NCBI GenBank assembly: GCA_016584495.1
Contig: WAID01000004.1
Location: forward strand, 3,534,001-3,598,000
DNA length: 64,000 bases
DNA from: Celoporthe dispersa
Lineage: Eukaryota > Ascomycota > Sordariomycetes > Diaporthales > Cryphonectriaceae
Direction: 5' to 3'
Made by a program: the position numbers and the translations under genes. The notes below the pieces were generated by a model. That model searched no databases. It was not told the DNA's origin and saw only the letters and a program-made list of their open reading frames with translations. Below are positions 11,572 to 23,501 of this stretch, piece by piece; the first letter of the stretch is position 1, and every line of letters starts with the position of its first letter.

Positions 11572-13359
11572 ATGTCTTCTCGTCGAGCCCCCGGCAAGGA
11601 CCTCTTCACCCCCGCCTCGGACAATGAAGACTTACAGCATAGCAACGGCGCATCTGCGCGCCTAGGGGAAGAAGAGGAAGGATTGTCACCATCCGAGGGC
11701 GACTTTCGCGCCATCGATCCCGCAAGCGGCGTGAAGCGAGGGCTCAAGACACGGCACCTGTCCATGATGGCGCTCGCGGGGATCATAGGACCTGGCCTCC
11801 TCGTGGGCAGCGGCGGCGCCCTCTCCAGCGGCGGGCCAGCCTCGCTGCTCATCGGGTTCGGCGTCATCGGCATCGTGGCGTTCAGCATCATGCAGAGCCT
11901 GGGCGAGCTGACCACGCTGTATCCGTCAGGTGGTGCGTTCACGGCACTGGCGGACCGTTTCGTGGACAAGGCGCTGGGTGTGGCTGTGGGCTGGAATTAT
12001 TTTATCATCTGGTTTGCCGTGCTGGCCAATGAGTACAATACCGTCTGCAGCATTCTTGTCTTCTGGAGCGACAAGGTGCCCCTGTGGGGATATTTCCTCA
12101 TCTTATGGGTGCGTCTTTATAATGACTTTCTGCCATTTCCAAAAAAAACCAAAGAAAAAAAAAAAAGAAAAAGGGCCTTTGTCCGCTGATATTCATCATG
12201 ATTATTAACCTGATCTGTTGTTTACTACATAGTTCGCATTCCTCGGCTTCCAGCTCCTCGGCGTCGAGGCCTTTGGCGAGGCAGAGTTCTGGCTCGCCCT
12301 CCTCAAACTAGGCGGCCTCGTCGCCTTCTTCATCTTCTCCATCATCTACGCGGCGGGCGGCATCCACGGCGTACCAGCCATCGGTTTCAAGTACTGGCAC
12401 GACCCAGGCGCCTTCGCCACAGGGTTCCGAGGCGTCGCCACCGTATTCGTCTTCTGCAGCACTTTTTATGCCGGGTGCGAGTCCGTCGCCGTCGCCGCCA
12501 CCGAGACCAAAAACCCGGGCGTGGCGGTGCCTCGTGCCATTCGCCAGGTGTTCTGGCGCATCATCTTCATCTACATGGGCTCGGCCTTCTTTTTCGGCCT
12601 GACATGCCCTTCCGACGCGGAGGGTCTGGTGTCGGCCAGCAGCAAAGCCCTCCAGAGCCCCATGACCATCGCCATCCAGAACGCAGGGTGGCAGGCGGGC
12701 GTGCACCTCATCAACGCCTTCATCCTGGTGACCTGCCTGTCGGCTGTCAACAGCAGCATCTACATCGGCGCGCGGACCTTGCTGTTCATGGGCCAGGATG
12801 GGAAAGCACCCAGGATGCTCGGCTGGACGGACAGGCGAGGTGTGCCTGTGCCAGCCATCGTTTTTACGAACCTCTGCGGGGCGCTGAGCATGATGAACAT
12901 ATCCACCGGAGCAGGCCAGGCGTATGAGTACATCGTGAACCTCTCTGGTGTGTCGACCTTCCTGGTCTGGGGGAGCATCAGCTTCATTCACATCCGCTTC
13001 CGACAGGCCTGGAAGGCGCAGGGGTACACGCCTGCCGACCTCCCTTTGTATCCAAGTTTTACCCCTGGAGTGCGTACTTTGGCCTGGGGGCAAACCTCTT
13101 TCTGGCTCTCGTCCAGGGCTGGACCAACTTCAGCCCATTTGACGCCGGTGGGTTTGTGGATGCGTATATACTCTTGCCTCTGTTTCCGATCATCTACCTG
13201 GTCTATAAGGTCACCTTCAAGACGCGTTTCTGGCGGCTGGAGGAGATCGACCTGCAGTCCGGCAGGAGACGAGATCTGGACGAGGCCAAGGAGCTTGCAG
13301 ACGGCGGCCTGGAGAGGTTTGGCCGTCCTTGGTGGAAAAGGTTGTTAAGAAATCTTTGA
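11572..13359 (+). CDS. Amino acid permease (APC superfamily, fungal YAT/GAP type), one-base frameshift
   Basis: This is a plasma-membrane amino acid transporter with about 12 membrane segments. Exon 1 is 11572-12108, where the start context CACAATG is good; exon 2 is 12233-13359. A hydrophilic N-terminus of about 60 residues is followed by GLKTRHLSMMALAGIIGPG, the family signature at the first helix, and later by YAGCESVAVAATETKNPG and AVPRAIRQVFWRI. Near 13042-13048 the frame breaks. Downstream, another frame continues with the expected KFYPWSAYFGLG and a normal C-terminus to 13359. One extra base in the CCCTTT run restores the usual LPFxSKFYPW join and makes the exon lengths sum to a multiple of three. 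It is either a sequencing deletion or a damaged allele. Upstream GATA sites suggest nitrogen control. Confidence 0.88.
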
Positions 13360-13619
13360 GAAAACATCCAAGCAACATAAATAATAGTCCACCAAATATG
13401 TGAAATTGCATATACAAAGTGTCTACACAAGGGCTAGACGTGCCACCAGAGAGAGCCACGCTCTAGGAAAGTAAAGAAAGAAGAAGAAGAAATAATGTAT
13501 GTACAGCAAAGGTTACCAAAAAGAAAGAAGAAAAAAAGGAAACCTCGCCTTAACGGGAGAGGGAGGGAGGGGGGGAACAGAGATTCTGTTGACACCCCTT
13601 CATGCTGAACAAAGTTCAT

Positions 13620-15029
13620 CTACAGCACGTTGCCAGCATTGGCGGGAATGGTCGACTCCATCGAGCTGGTGGCCGCAGAAGCCGCAGCAATGTTCTTGCC
13701 CGCAAAGTTGGTCAGGAACGAGGTGGTGGTGTAGCTCATGGAGCCGCTGGATCCAAAGATGTTGACGACGCAGTTCCGGCCCAGGGCAGAGGCGCAGGAG
13801 GCGGCGTAGCTGGTGGTGGGCACGGAGAACATCTGGCCAGCAAACATGCCGCTCTCGGTGTCGACCTCGACGGGGACGTTCTGGAAGATGTTGCCCTCGG
13901 CCAGGACCATGGCGCCCGAGCCGACCTCGAAGGCGTGGCCGGTTGAGGAGTAGTCGTACCAGTAGTTGTTGACGGCGTGGAGGAGGGTGTTGCCGGCCAC
14001 CTTGGGGGAGCGGCCGCTCATGTGGTAGATATAGTTGTTCTTGAAGGTGACGAGGTCCTATAAAAGAAAAAGAAGAGAGAGAGAGAAAAAGATTAGTAGA
14101 GCATATGTGAGGTTTCGACAGGACAGACGTACCGAGGAGCCATCAAAGTACATGCCCCAGTAGTGGTGGCCATCGCAGGTGGCAGAGTAGGTGGAGGCGC
14201 CATCAAAGTAGCAATTCGAGATGGTCACACGCTTAGAGGCTGAAGTTCCGAGGACGATGTGCTGGCGGCCAATCAGAGATGTCTGTATGGTTGTTGTGTC
14301 GTCAGCATCGTGCCTGTGCCTCTATCTGCTGCTGATAAAATCATCACAGGAACCACTGGACAAACTCATGAACTCACAGTGACGTGGTCGATCCAGATCA
14401 GGTCGGTGCCGTCCAGGGTGACGGCATCACCACCCCAGACATAGCGAGGGTTGATATCCGTAAAGGCAACGTTCTGGATGATCACGTTGGACACGCCAAC
14501 CATGCGGATACCCTTGCCCTTGATAGTCGCACCACTCTTACCAACAAGAGACTTGTTGCTGTTGACCGTGATGCCCAGCACGCCGGCGTTGTCGTAGCTG
14601 ACCGAGACCGAGGGCGCATCGGGCTCGTAGTTGGTGCACCAGTCGTTCTGGTTGATGGCGACCTGGCACGCCGACGCAGTACCCCAGGGGGCGCAGCCCG
14701 TGGAGGTCGTGGTGCCCTCGGTGCCGGTGAAGTCGAAGGTGCCGTCGATGATGATGACGCGCGCCTCGGAGTCGCCCAGGTAGCTGACGAGCTCGTCCGT
14801 GGTCGTGGGGTAGACGGGCGTGGCGCTGCCACCGCCGGTGACACCCTTGGCGAAACCTTCAGCAGATCCTGTATGATAAAAGAAAAGGAAATCCAGTCAG
14901 TCAGTCAGAACTGGAGGAGGAGGAGGAGAATGTTGGGACTGTTTTCACGGGCTTCTTCATACCTGTGACACCAGCTGCGAGGGCCACACGGGCAAGGCCC
15001 GCGAGGAAGAGCACAGCGTTAGTTCTCAT
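13620..15029 (-). CDS. Secreted pectin lyase (PL1)
   Basis: The enzyme cleaves highly methylated pectin by beta-elimination and acts outside the cell. Four exons on the minus strand (15029-14963, 14868-14378, 14282-14133, 14057-13620) give 381 residues in one frame. Residues 1 to about 20 form a signal peptide ([20 protein letters not shown]). The parallel beta-helix family motifs are present: [55 protein letters not shown] and the late segment MSGRSPKV. The VWGGDA and lack of the pectate-lyase calcium-site pattern favour pectin lyase over pectate lyase. A TATA box lies just upstream. It is one of two extracellular polysaccharide-degrading enzymes in this part of the window, consistent with life on plant material. 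Confidence 0.92.
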
Positions 15030-17014
15030 TGTGAGTGCGTGATGTTGTTTTATATCCCTCCCGTGGATTATAATAACAAAATGCCCAAAAAAAAAAGATT
15101 TATCGACAAAACGCGAACTGATGGAAAAGAGTGGCTGGCGCGAAAGATGCGAGAGAACAAGGAATGAAAGACTTCAGGTCGAGCCTGCTATTCATGAAAA
15201 AAAATACACGACCGTGGCGTGCCACAATCTTTTCTTTATATAATAACCATGACATGGCAGCAGGACTTGTCTCATCCAGTTCCTCCTGTCCTCAAGATGG
15301 TCTTGTTCCATCACTAACCCTTCTCGGTATTTTATTCCGGACAACCTCGTCCATGGGGTACTATGACAAAACCTGCCAGGCTTAACCTGCTCTAGTTATG
15401 ATCAGGGGTAATTAAGCTTGTGTGCAGGCGAAAACCGAGGGCCAAACGAGGAGAAACAACAGTCGATCGATACCCTTCTCAGCCTCATATTACAAGAGTG
15501 GATCGGTCTCCATAAGAGCGCCACGAGATTAAAGGGTGAGGTGTTCGGTAGCTGCCGGATCACCATCTTCACGGACGGTGTTGCCAAAATAAGCCTAGAA
15601 TGGGGTCGGCCGGGTGGGCTTTGACAAGAGGCTATTATATGTACCATAGTAGTCTGTATCATCATGGACGAGCCCGCAAGGTCAAGGTAGAGCCCCCACA
15701 CTCATGCCCACTGCCGCCCACCGTTAACCTGATCAGTCAGTCCCGAGGCTGCGGGTGGGCACGTGGTGGGCCGGGCCCTCTGCTGGAAGGAAGAGGAGCT
15801 TTTGCTGAATACGAAGAAGACGAGACAACAGTTCGACAGGCAGCAGTGAAGATGAACCAGCTCTTTCTTGCAAAGACTTGAATCTACCACAAAATATAAG
15901 GCAAGGAGATGTGCAAAGACGGCGCGTATGCTACAGCAACGTCAACAAGTATGACAACCAATAAATATCCTTGAACCTTGGAGTATATTAGCATGACCAC
16001 CATGCACGGCGCCTAGAACGAGAGCTGCGCCCGCCAAGACGCTTGGCTCAGGGTACCAAATTTGATCAGTTCACCTCGCCAGCTATTGTATGCCTCTGGT
16101 CCACAATTATAGCGCCGCCGCCGCCCCGTCCGTGCAATTCTTCTCAAGTCGCGCATGATTGACGGAAATTCTTAGTCCTGCTCGCCCGTAGCGGCTGATG
16201 GGCGGTGGATTAGGCCTCATGAAACAATGTGACCATTCTACAGGCTGCGGAGACACATTGTCCGTAAGGATTAAACAAAGGACGTGTCGCCTGGGCAGTG
16301 GCAAGTCTGATGAGTCTGGTGACTGCAATTTATACTGGTTGCTATAACATTTCGCTGGATATGGCACTCAGCCTCATCACTATAGATTATGACAGATTCG
16401 AGAGGTCTTGACATCTTTGCACAGTATGCAGCAGAGGAGCTAGTCATGAGTTGACATGAAGGTGCTGTGCTCTTTTTGATTCCTCAGTACTTTAGTGTCT
16501 AAAGATGATAAACTAACTATACAGAGCTGAGGGCAGCGTTGCATTGAAGAAATCCATCGTTATAATTATATTAGCCGGCGACGAGTCAAGATGATGTGAA
16601 CAGAATCCATGGTAGCGAGCCCACGTGAGAAGACCACAGGTAATTCTTCCGGACTGGTGTGTTGAGGGAGAACTCCAAGAGGAGCACATGTACCACACCA
16701 CCATCACCACAGCTTGGCCGAGTTCTGCCAGTGTACCTGGCATGACTCTGCAGATGGCACTGCTAACAATGTCAGTGCTTGAAGTTTTGTTGTAGTAATG
16801 ACGATGCTCACCCGCACAGATGATTCTCCACAGCCCTCGGGGAATCTGGCCATCCAGTCATCACCTCGCCGAGGAGATAACAACATCACATCGTTTTGTG
16901 CACTGACTCCCACCCTACACACTCAGCGGGCGCTGGGCCTCGACCGAAGAGTGAGGTCTCGCGGGTCCCATCCTCAAATACCTTGAGGGTGGGTCTCTTT
17001 TGATTTGAAAATGA
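15030..17014. other. Intergenic region upstream of pectin lyase
   Basis: It contains the pectin lyase promoter on the minus strand and the 3' flank of the CCCH gene. No reading frame has a recognisable product. The minus-strand segment 16888-16981 could be a terminal exon of the CCCH gene (see that entry). Nothing else was recognised. Confidence 0.5.
15048..15055 (-). promoter_or_regulatory. TATA box of the pectin lyase gene
   Basis: Read on the minus strand, ATATAAAA lies about 20-30 bases upstream of the pectin lyase ATG. This predicts a very short 5' UTR. The motif is near the consensus and correctly oriented. Confidence 0.55.
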
Positions 17015-18668
17015 TTAGCACCAGCCTATCAATAAGGTGAATATAGAGGGAAGTGGGCGTGTGCAGGTGAGTCTGCGGGTGGCTAGCTCAGTCGCTAGAA
17101 AACGTACCATGTCTAGACCATGAGTCTCCTTGAAGAAGCACTTGGAGCCCCAGCTACAGTGTCCATCCTTATTATAGCTGTGCTTGCAGTGGTGGCCGTT
17201 CAGACAGCCAGGGCGGACACAGAACTGGCCACCAGGACAACGGATCTGGCGGCTCTTGTGGCGCAGGGCGAGCTTCTCTGCAGACGTGAGCTTCGGGCTC
17301 ACATCGTGATGGTGATGACACGTTTCACCTCGGTCGCAACCAAGGCCCAGGTGATAGGGGTTGCAAAGGTTGCGACCCAGGGCGCGCGTCCGGGCATCGA
17401 CCGACCGCATCCCCGCATTCTCGAAAGCAGGGAGTTGCTCGTCGACACGCTGGTTGGACGCGTTCAGGAGGATATACTTGAGCTTTGGTGGAGATTCCTT
17501 CTTGCTGTAGAGGTCAATGACGGGGCCGCTACTCAGCTTGGAGACGACAGCCCAGGTCGCTCCCTGCGCGGGCGGCACAGAGATATCTCCCAAGAACGAC
17601 ACCGTGGGAGAGGCAGGGGTGAGCGCAGAGGGCGAACGGCCGTTGATGTTGGAGGAGTCATCGGCGGACTCAGCTGTGGCAGAGCCAGGCGGTGGTACCT
17701 GTGGAGGTGGAAAAGGCTCCATGCCAATATCAAGACGAAGGTTCTCAGCGTCCGCGGGGTTGTTGAGAGGGCCAGGGCTACTAAAGACGGTGGGAAACCT
17801 GGCGAGCTCAACGTCCAGACCAGCGAGCCACGGCACGGCGGCATCAGCAGAAACCAGGATCAGCTTCTCTCTGAACACGTCGTGCTTGTACTCCCTCAGC
17901 AGGGCCACATATTCGTTAACATCACGGCACGGTCCAAAGAAGACGTGTCGGCAGGAAGAGATGTGCAGCATAAAGTCGAGCATCTCTCGAGACTTGTGGT
18001 CAGCCTTATCTTTTCCGTGGCCGGCGTCGACAAAGGAGAAGAGGCCATTGGCACGGCCAAACTCGGACCCGAATTTCTGGAGGTCAGAAGCGCCTGAAAT
18101 GATGCGCCTGGACTCGAGAGCCCTGGCCAGGCCAGACATATCGGCGTAGAGATAGACGACGATGTTCCAGTCGTCAATATTGGTGCCGGGATGCTTGGAG
18201 CGGAGATGGGATCTGATCTGATTTTTGAGTTCGCGGGCTGCACAGTCGCCAGCGGTGTCGCCTTGGCGGAAAAAGTCGTCTTTGAAATGGACACCGTCTC
18301 CGTCAATAATCACAGCAACGAAGGGACGAGAGTCCTGTCCCATGGCTCGGTCAGCAAGACGGCAGCTCGAGATAACAACAGCAGGCAGATGGACAAGAAG
18401 GTGCCGGCGGCCGGGAGGTAATCAAGAATAGACGTACAGATGTCGATCCCGTCAGGGCCAGCTCGCCCTTGAAGGATCTGGCCTGGCTCTGCCACAGTAT
18501 GCGGTTCTCCTTCTCGTCCTCCAACTCCTGAGTGACCTTGGCGTTCTCCCGTTGCAGGGCTTCATAGCCGTTCAGCAGCTGGTTGAAGAGGATATCACGG
18601 TCGCCGTCTGCTTTTGAAAACTGGGCGTAGCAGGCCTTGAAGGCCTGCGGATCCACATGATTGGCCAT
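17015..18668 (-). CDS. CCCH zinc-finger protein with N-terminal DUF7923-like (NYN/PIN-like) domain
   Basis: Exon 1 (18668-18438) encodes a helical segment of about 77 residues predicted to be coiled coil. Exon 2 starts at 18334. Residues of about 80-250 hold a domain beginning FVAVIIDGDGVHFKDDF and containing FSFVDAGHGKDKADHKSREM. It matches fungal proteins annotated as DUF7923, whose spaced acidic residues resemble NYN/PIN nuclease folds. After a Pro/Ser linker the C-terminus carries Cys/His clusters (CNPYHLGLGCDRGETCHHHH, CPGGQFCVRPGCLNGHHC, CSWGSKCFF) of CCCH type, so RNA binding is likely. The printed 3' end reads through a good donor (GTACGT after GLDM). Splicing out 17107-16982 would instead end the protein near 16888. 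Function is inferred, not known. Confidence 0.75.
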
Positions 18669-20354
18669 GTTGAATCGGGTTCAACAATGAGGTTGTGAGT
18701 AGTGGTGTTTCAGGACACCTAGGTGGCGTAGTGTTGGGGGACTAGAGGCCACAGCTTTGTTACTGGTTTGCGCTGTCGATGGGATGATGAGGGGAAGAAG
18801 AGGGATGGGAAAGGCGAAAAGACGAGAGAGACAGATAAAGAGAGATGATAAGTAGGCAAGGAGAATAGCGTGTCGATGGTGATCCCAGGGCCTGTCAATT
18901 GTAGAAGATCTTGGGAAGTTCAATGGGATGTTGAGCCAGGTGGAAACTTGTTGCGTAGGTCAGGTTGTAGACGCGTCAACGCGTTGGCCCCAGTGGTTGG
19001 GTGGAGGGAAGCTGGTGGCAGCCTTGTCTCTGAGAGTGAGAAATGGAGCAACCTTTCTGCAGCAGTTGGCAGCAAGAGAAGATGCAAGCTTGTGGTCTTC
19101 CGTGGGTGTGCTGGTAGGGGAGATGGCTGGATAGCATATCTGATGGTGAGGTTGAGGCTACAAATCCATGGTGCACTTGTTTGCTGCAGAACAGACAAGC
19201 AGATGTGTTGAGGCCGTCGAGGGTGTTTAGGGCTCAAAGGTTCTGGACCGTGTGGATGATTGCTTTATGTCGGTGCCTTATCCCTGGGGTATCTACTGCA
19301 CATCTACAGCCATAGATTGGGCTGAGTTTTCTTTCAAGAGCATACTAGGCAACAGGTGCTCGCCACAGGTCTGGGGCCTACCTTTGCACTTGTCATTATC
19401 AAGCATGAGCATAGAGAAGCAGCTCATCCCCTGGCCTCTCCCCCCTCTGCATGATGAATCCTCAGCATCTGAATCATCACTACCTTTTCAGGCTGATATA
19501 GAACCTGTGCTCAGGCAGTGGAAGGATGTCCTATCTCAAGCCTGTATTCTGTCATACTGTTCATGTGAGTTCTCACAAATGTGTCTGCCGTTCAGCCCCC
19601 GTTGCTGGGGATCTGCCTGTGATGAGACGAGGAACGACCACCTCAACAGTCATACAATGGGAGCTGCTTCAGATACAGTATCCTGAGATCAGCTGCAGAC
19701 TTAGAGGTTTGGCCTGCATGCAGGATCCCGGGCGGTTGATGAGCTGGCCAGCCTGGCAGCCCCTGGATCATCACGGAGGACTGCAGCTGCTGTTGTTGGG
19801 TGCTATTTATCAAGCTGCTCTCTAGTCAGACTCTAAGCCAGGGTAGCTATGCCATCTATAGCTGGTTCTTATTTTTTATATATTTTATTTCTCCCTTCTG
19901 TCTTGGTAGAAGCTCTGCATGCATGGCAGACCAGCGTGAGACTTTGGGGGTTTTCAGTCCACAAGTATGTGTACCCTTTGTAGTTAGCCGACGTAGGCCG
20001 GCACAGGTTTGTCCCCACCGAGGCTACCACGGCGGGAAACACTGATCGGTGGGTCGGGACACGGATGCCCCCGCGGGGAGTTTAGGGGCCTGCAGCAGTT
20101 TGAGCCTCGGCTCACGGTTCACGGTCCACGGTCCACGGCACTTGCCTTTCCCACCACATCACACTGATCTCCTCTGCGCGGCTTGGCCTCTCCTCACGAT
20201 GTCTGTCTTTTCTCCTCCTACTTCTTCCTCGGCATCTTCTCTTCTATCTCCCTGTCCTTCTGTCTCTTCTACATAGTCGTCTCCTTCAGCTAGGCTAACT
20301 CAAACCACCCCCCCCCCCAAATAAATAACGAACAAGAACAACAATACAGCCAAG
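18669..20354. other. Divergent intergenic region between CCCH and thiolase genes
   Basis: The two flanking genes start outward from this 1.7-kb stretch, so it should hold both promoters. There are pyrimidine-rich runs near 20190-20270 and a poly-C tract at about 20307-20318 followed by an A-rich leader just before the thiolase ATG. No coding sequence or RNA gene was recognised. Confidence 0.6.
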
Positions 20355-21919
20355 ATGGTCGCCGAGCGGTTGGGTTCGATCCTGAAGCACCTCGCGCCGG
20401 GGAGCTCCCTGGCCTCGCTGTAAGTCAGGTCTGCCTCCTGTGGTCTGGTATCTGGGAACAAGGGAGAGAAGTAGAGGAGGAGCATGTGGTGGTGGTGGAG
20501 GAGGAGAGCTGACATGATCCGCTCTTTCTGCCGTGCTCTAGAACCTCCAAGAATCCCGATGACATTGTCATCACCCTCGCCATCCGAACTCCGCTTACAA
20601 AGGCAAAGAAGGGCGGCTTCAAGGACACCAGCCTCGAGTACATGATCTATGCCCTGCTGAAGGAGGTTAACGAGCGGTCTGGTCTGAATCCTGCCCTCGT
20701 GGAGGATATCTGCCTAGGCAACGTACGCCTGCTCTCGTCTGCCCTCCTCCTTCTCTACCCATCCGACCTCGCCCGCGTCGCAGAAAGCTGACCCTGATTC
20801 GCACGTTCACAAAAACCAGGTCTCGGACGGCAAGGCAGCTTACAAGGTCCGTGCTGCCGCCCTCGCCGCAGGCTTCCCCAACACTGCCGGCGCCTCGTCG
20901 GTGAACCGCTTCTGCTCCTCGGGCCTCAAGGCCACCGCCGACATCGCCAACCAGATATCGGCCGGCAATATCGACATCGGCGTGGCCATCGGCGCCGAGT
21001 CCATGACCGCGGGCGGCGACCGCCTCGAGAAGCCCTTCGACCAGGATGTCGTCTCCCAGAGCCAGGAGTCGGTCGACTGCATGGAGCCCATGGGCTGGAC
21101 CAGCGAGAACGTGAGCCGCGACTTTGGCATCACCAGGGAGGAGATGGACAGGTTTGCCGCCGAGAGCTTCCAGAGGGCCGAGCATGCCCAGAAGCAGGGC
21201 TGGTTCGACGACGAGATCGTCCCCATCAAGACCAAGATCACCGGCCCGGACGGCGAGGCCAAGGAGGTTGTCCTGACCAAGGACGAGGGCATCAGGCCGG
21301 GCACCACCGCCGAGGGCCTGGGCAAGATCAGGGCTGCCTTTCCTCAGTGGGGCACCACCACCACCGGCGGCAACGCCAGCCAGGTCACCGACGGGGGTAT
21401 GTGTTGTCTCTCTCTCTCTCTCCTCCTCCTCCTCCTCCTCCTCCTGCCTAGCATCTGGCGTGGGCCGTGGCTAACATCTGTACCAAACCTGCAGCCGCCG
21501 CCGTCCTGCTGATGAAGCGCTCCACCGCCATCCGCCTCGGCCAGCCCGTCATGGCCAAGTACGTGGGCTCTACCGTTGCCGGCCTGGCCCCGCGCATCAT
21601 GGGCATCGGCCCCAGCGTCGCCATCCCCAAGCTCCTGTCCAAGCACGGCCTGACCATCAACGATATCGACGTGGTCGAGATCAACGAGGCCTTCGCCTCC
21701 ATGGCCGTCTACTGCCGCGACACGCTGGGCCTGGACTGGGCCAAGATGAACCCCAAGGGCGGCGCCATCGCCCTCGGCCATCCCCTCGGCGCCACGGGTG
21801 CCCGCCAGATCGTGACCGGCCTCAGCGAATGTCGGCGCACGGGCAAGAAGATCTTGCTGACGAGTATGTGTATCGGCACGGGCATGGGTATGGCCGGTCT
21901 GTTTGTGAACGAGCAGTAG
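20355..21919 (+). CDS. Peroxisomal 3-ketoacyl-CoA thiolase with PTS2
   Basis: The enzyme carries out the last step of peroxisomal beta-oxidation, splitting 3-ketoacyl-CoA with CoA to give acetyl-CoA. Exons 20355-20419, 20542-20722, 20820-21396 and 21495-21919 give 415 residues. The N-terminus MVAERLGSILKHL contains a perfect PTS2 import signal (RL-x5-HL at residues 5-13). The active-site Cys is in NRFCSSG at about residue 114. The thiolase motifs NEAFASMA, GGAIALGHPLGATGAR and the C-terminal CIGTGMGMAG are all present, with no C-terminal PTS1. Fungal relatives are called POT1/FOX3 or KAT. It is convergent with the Egh16-like gene, with about 490 bases between the stops. Function and location are very well supported. 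Confidence 0.95.
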
Positions 21920-22329
21920 AGGTGAGGTAAGGGAGGGGGAGGGGGAGGGACACTTGTGCGGGCGGGAGAGTGGTCGTGAGACAGGCTTTGGAAGGAACTG
22001 GAAACGGCCAAGACTGTACTGATCCTGTGGCCCGCAGCCGGCGTTATGTACATCTTTCCCTCTCGTGGTGGGCTCATGTCACTTGCAATCTAATACTCCT
22101 CCACAGAACAAACTGCTGTCTTGTGTGCACTATGAGGCCAGTTTTGTATCAAGGCTGGTCATCATCATCGCCATCGTCAGCCTCTCATTTAGCCTCTTGA
22201 CTTGCTCGAGAGCTGCTGTCACTCACGGGCTCCTGGCCCCACAGTAGGTACCACACAAGGTTCACCGCACCGACCGTCTGCTTCTCTCCCAGAGACCAAA
22301 AATGTCCCAGCTTCTGCCCTCTGCCTAGG

Positions 22330-22366
<37 letters not shown>

Positions 22367-22410
22367 CACCCACACACCCGATTCACACGACTCCCTTATT
22401 CCCTCCCACC
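21920..22410. other. Convergent 3' region with (CT)n repeat
   Basis: This is the shared 3' region of the thiolase and Egh16-like genes. It contains an uninterrupted (CT)n tract of about 33 bases at 22331-22363. No gene is seen. Confidence 0.7.
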
Positions 22411-23501
22411 TCAGGCGGAAAACCCACGAGCCTTGCGCATCTTGATGCGGTACTCGATCGCCCTCTTGCGGGCAGCAGCCGTCTGCGTGAAGGCGGCAGA
22501 CCCACCAAACGGTCCAGCCGGCGTGTTGTTGCGCACCCGCACGACGCAGACGTTCTGGGCGCCGCCGACGGTGGCATCACAGGTCATGCCCTGGGGCATC
22601 TGCACCCTGACGGGGAAATCAGTCATGGTCGTCGCCGACAGGCCCGCCACGAGGCCCGGGACGTCCTGGACAACCTCGGCTTCTTGGAAGGCCGACATCT
22701 CTGTGCCGCCCGAGGTCCCGTCCACCATGGCCTCGAGCGGTCCGGCGCCGTCCTGGTTGATCTGCAGTCCGGTGCGCGTTAGCCAGGGGTGGATGCGTTG
22801 ACCAGGGAGGCGGACGACCAGGGAATGCGTACCTGACGAAAGGTCAGGTCTACAGTGCCGTCCTCGCTGGCAGTCGGCATGCCCATCTGCGCACCCATAC
22901 CAGCAGTGCTCTTGACCATCGTCTCGGGAGGGCCAGTGCTCTTGGAACCCTGAGCATCCGCGCCGCCGCCACCACCCAGAAGCCCAGCGAGGCCACCGCC
23001 CAGGAGCTGGCGCCGCCCCTTCTTATTACCACCACCCTCTCCCACCGCCGCTGCGGCGCCGATATCGTCCTCCTGGCCAACCCCGGAGCTGGCACTGTTC
23101 TGAGGCGCCGTGGCCGCGTCGGCCGTGCCCATGAACACCTTGATCATCTGGGCGGCGTCGACGGGCCCGGCGCCCTGGGTGCGGCCCAGGGGACCTGCAG
23201 CGCCGGACTGGATGTCGCTGTCGCGGATGATGGCGGTGTCGGCCTGGGAGCCGCAGCCGTTGGAGGAGCAGTCTCGAGGCGTGCCGTCCGCGACTTTTTT
23301 TTTTTTTGTGTTTGTTCTTGCCTTTAGTGACTCAAGTTGTGCCGAACGGGGAGGGGGAAAGAGGAGGGGGGGAGGGGAGTTCTTGGGCTTACCTGACAGG
23401 CCGGGCATCTCGACACCGTTGGCGCCTGTAACCTTCGTGACTACACCGTGGGCTGAGGCGTAGCCGATGAGGCATGCGATGGCGGCTGAATTAATCCTCA
23501 T
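22411..23501 (-). CDS. Secreted Egh16/Gas1-like protein (DUF3129)
   Basis: Three exons (23501-23393, 23293-22833, 22761-22411) give 306 residues. A signal peptide (MRINSAAIACLIGYASA) would leave a mature N-terminus starting HGVV. Family landmarks are GANGVEMPGLS, VADGTPRDCSSNGCGSQADT, GPLGRTQGAGPVDAAQ, INQDGAGPLEA, VDGTSGGTEM, MTCDATVGGAQNVCVVRVRN and GPFGGSAAFTQT. The family is named after powdery mildew Egh16 and rice blast Gas1/Gas2, which are expressed in appressoria; some members affect virulence, and the molecular role is not settled. The middle is Gly/Ala-rich. The first intron ends in a run of 13 A before AG, with no adjacent pyrimidine tract. Family assignment is firm. Confidence 0.9.

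Noticed and set aside
13042..13056. Tiny intron to repair the permease frame
   Set aside because: The only GT..AG option would be 9 bases, a multiple of three, and cannot fix the frame. A missing base is simpler.
12308..13093. 261-codon minus-strand frame
   Set aside because: Antisense to the amino acid permease exon 2.
17120..18097. 325-codon plus-strand frame opposite the CCCH gene
   Set aside because: It is the antisense shadow of a GC-rich coding exon with clear family motifs on the minus strand.
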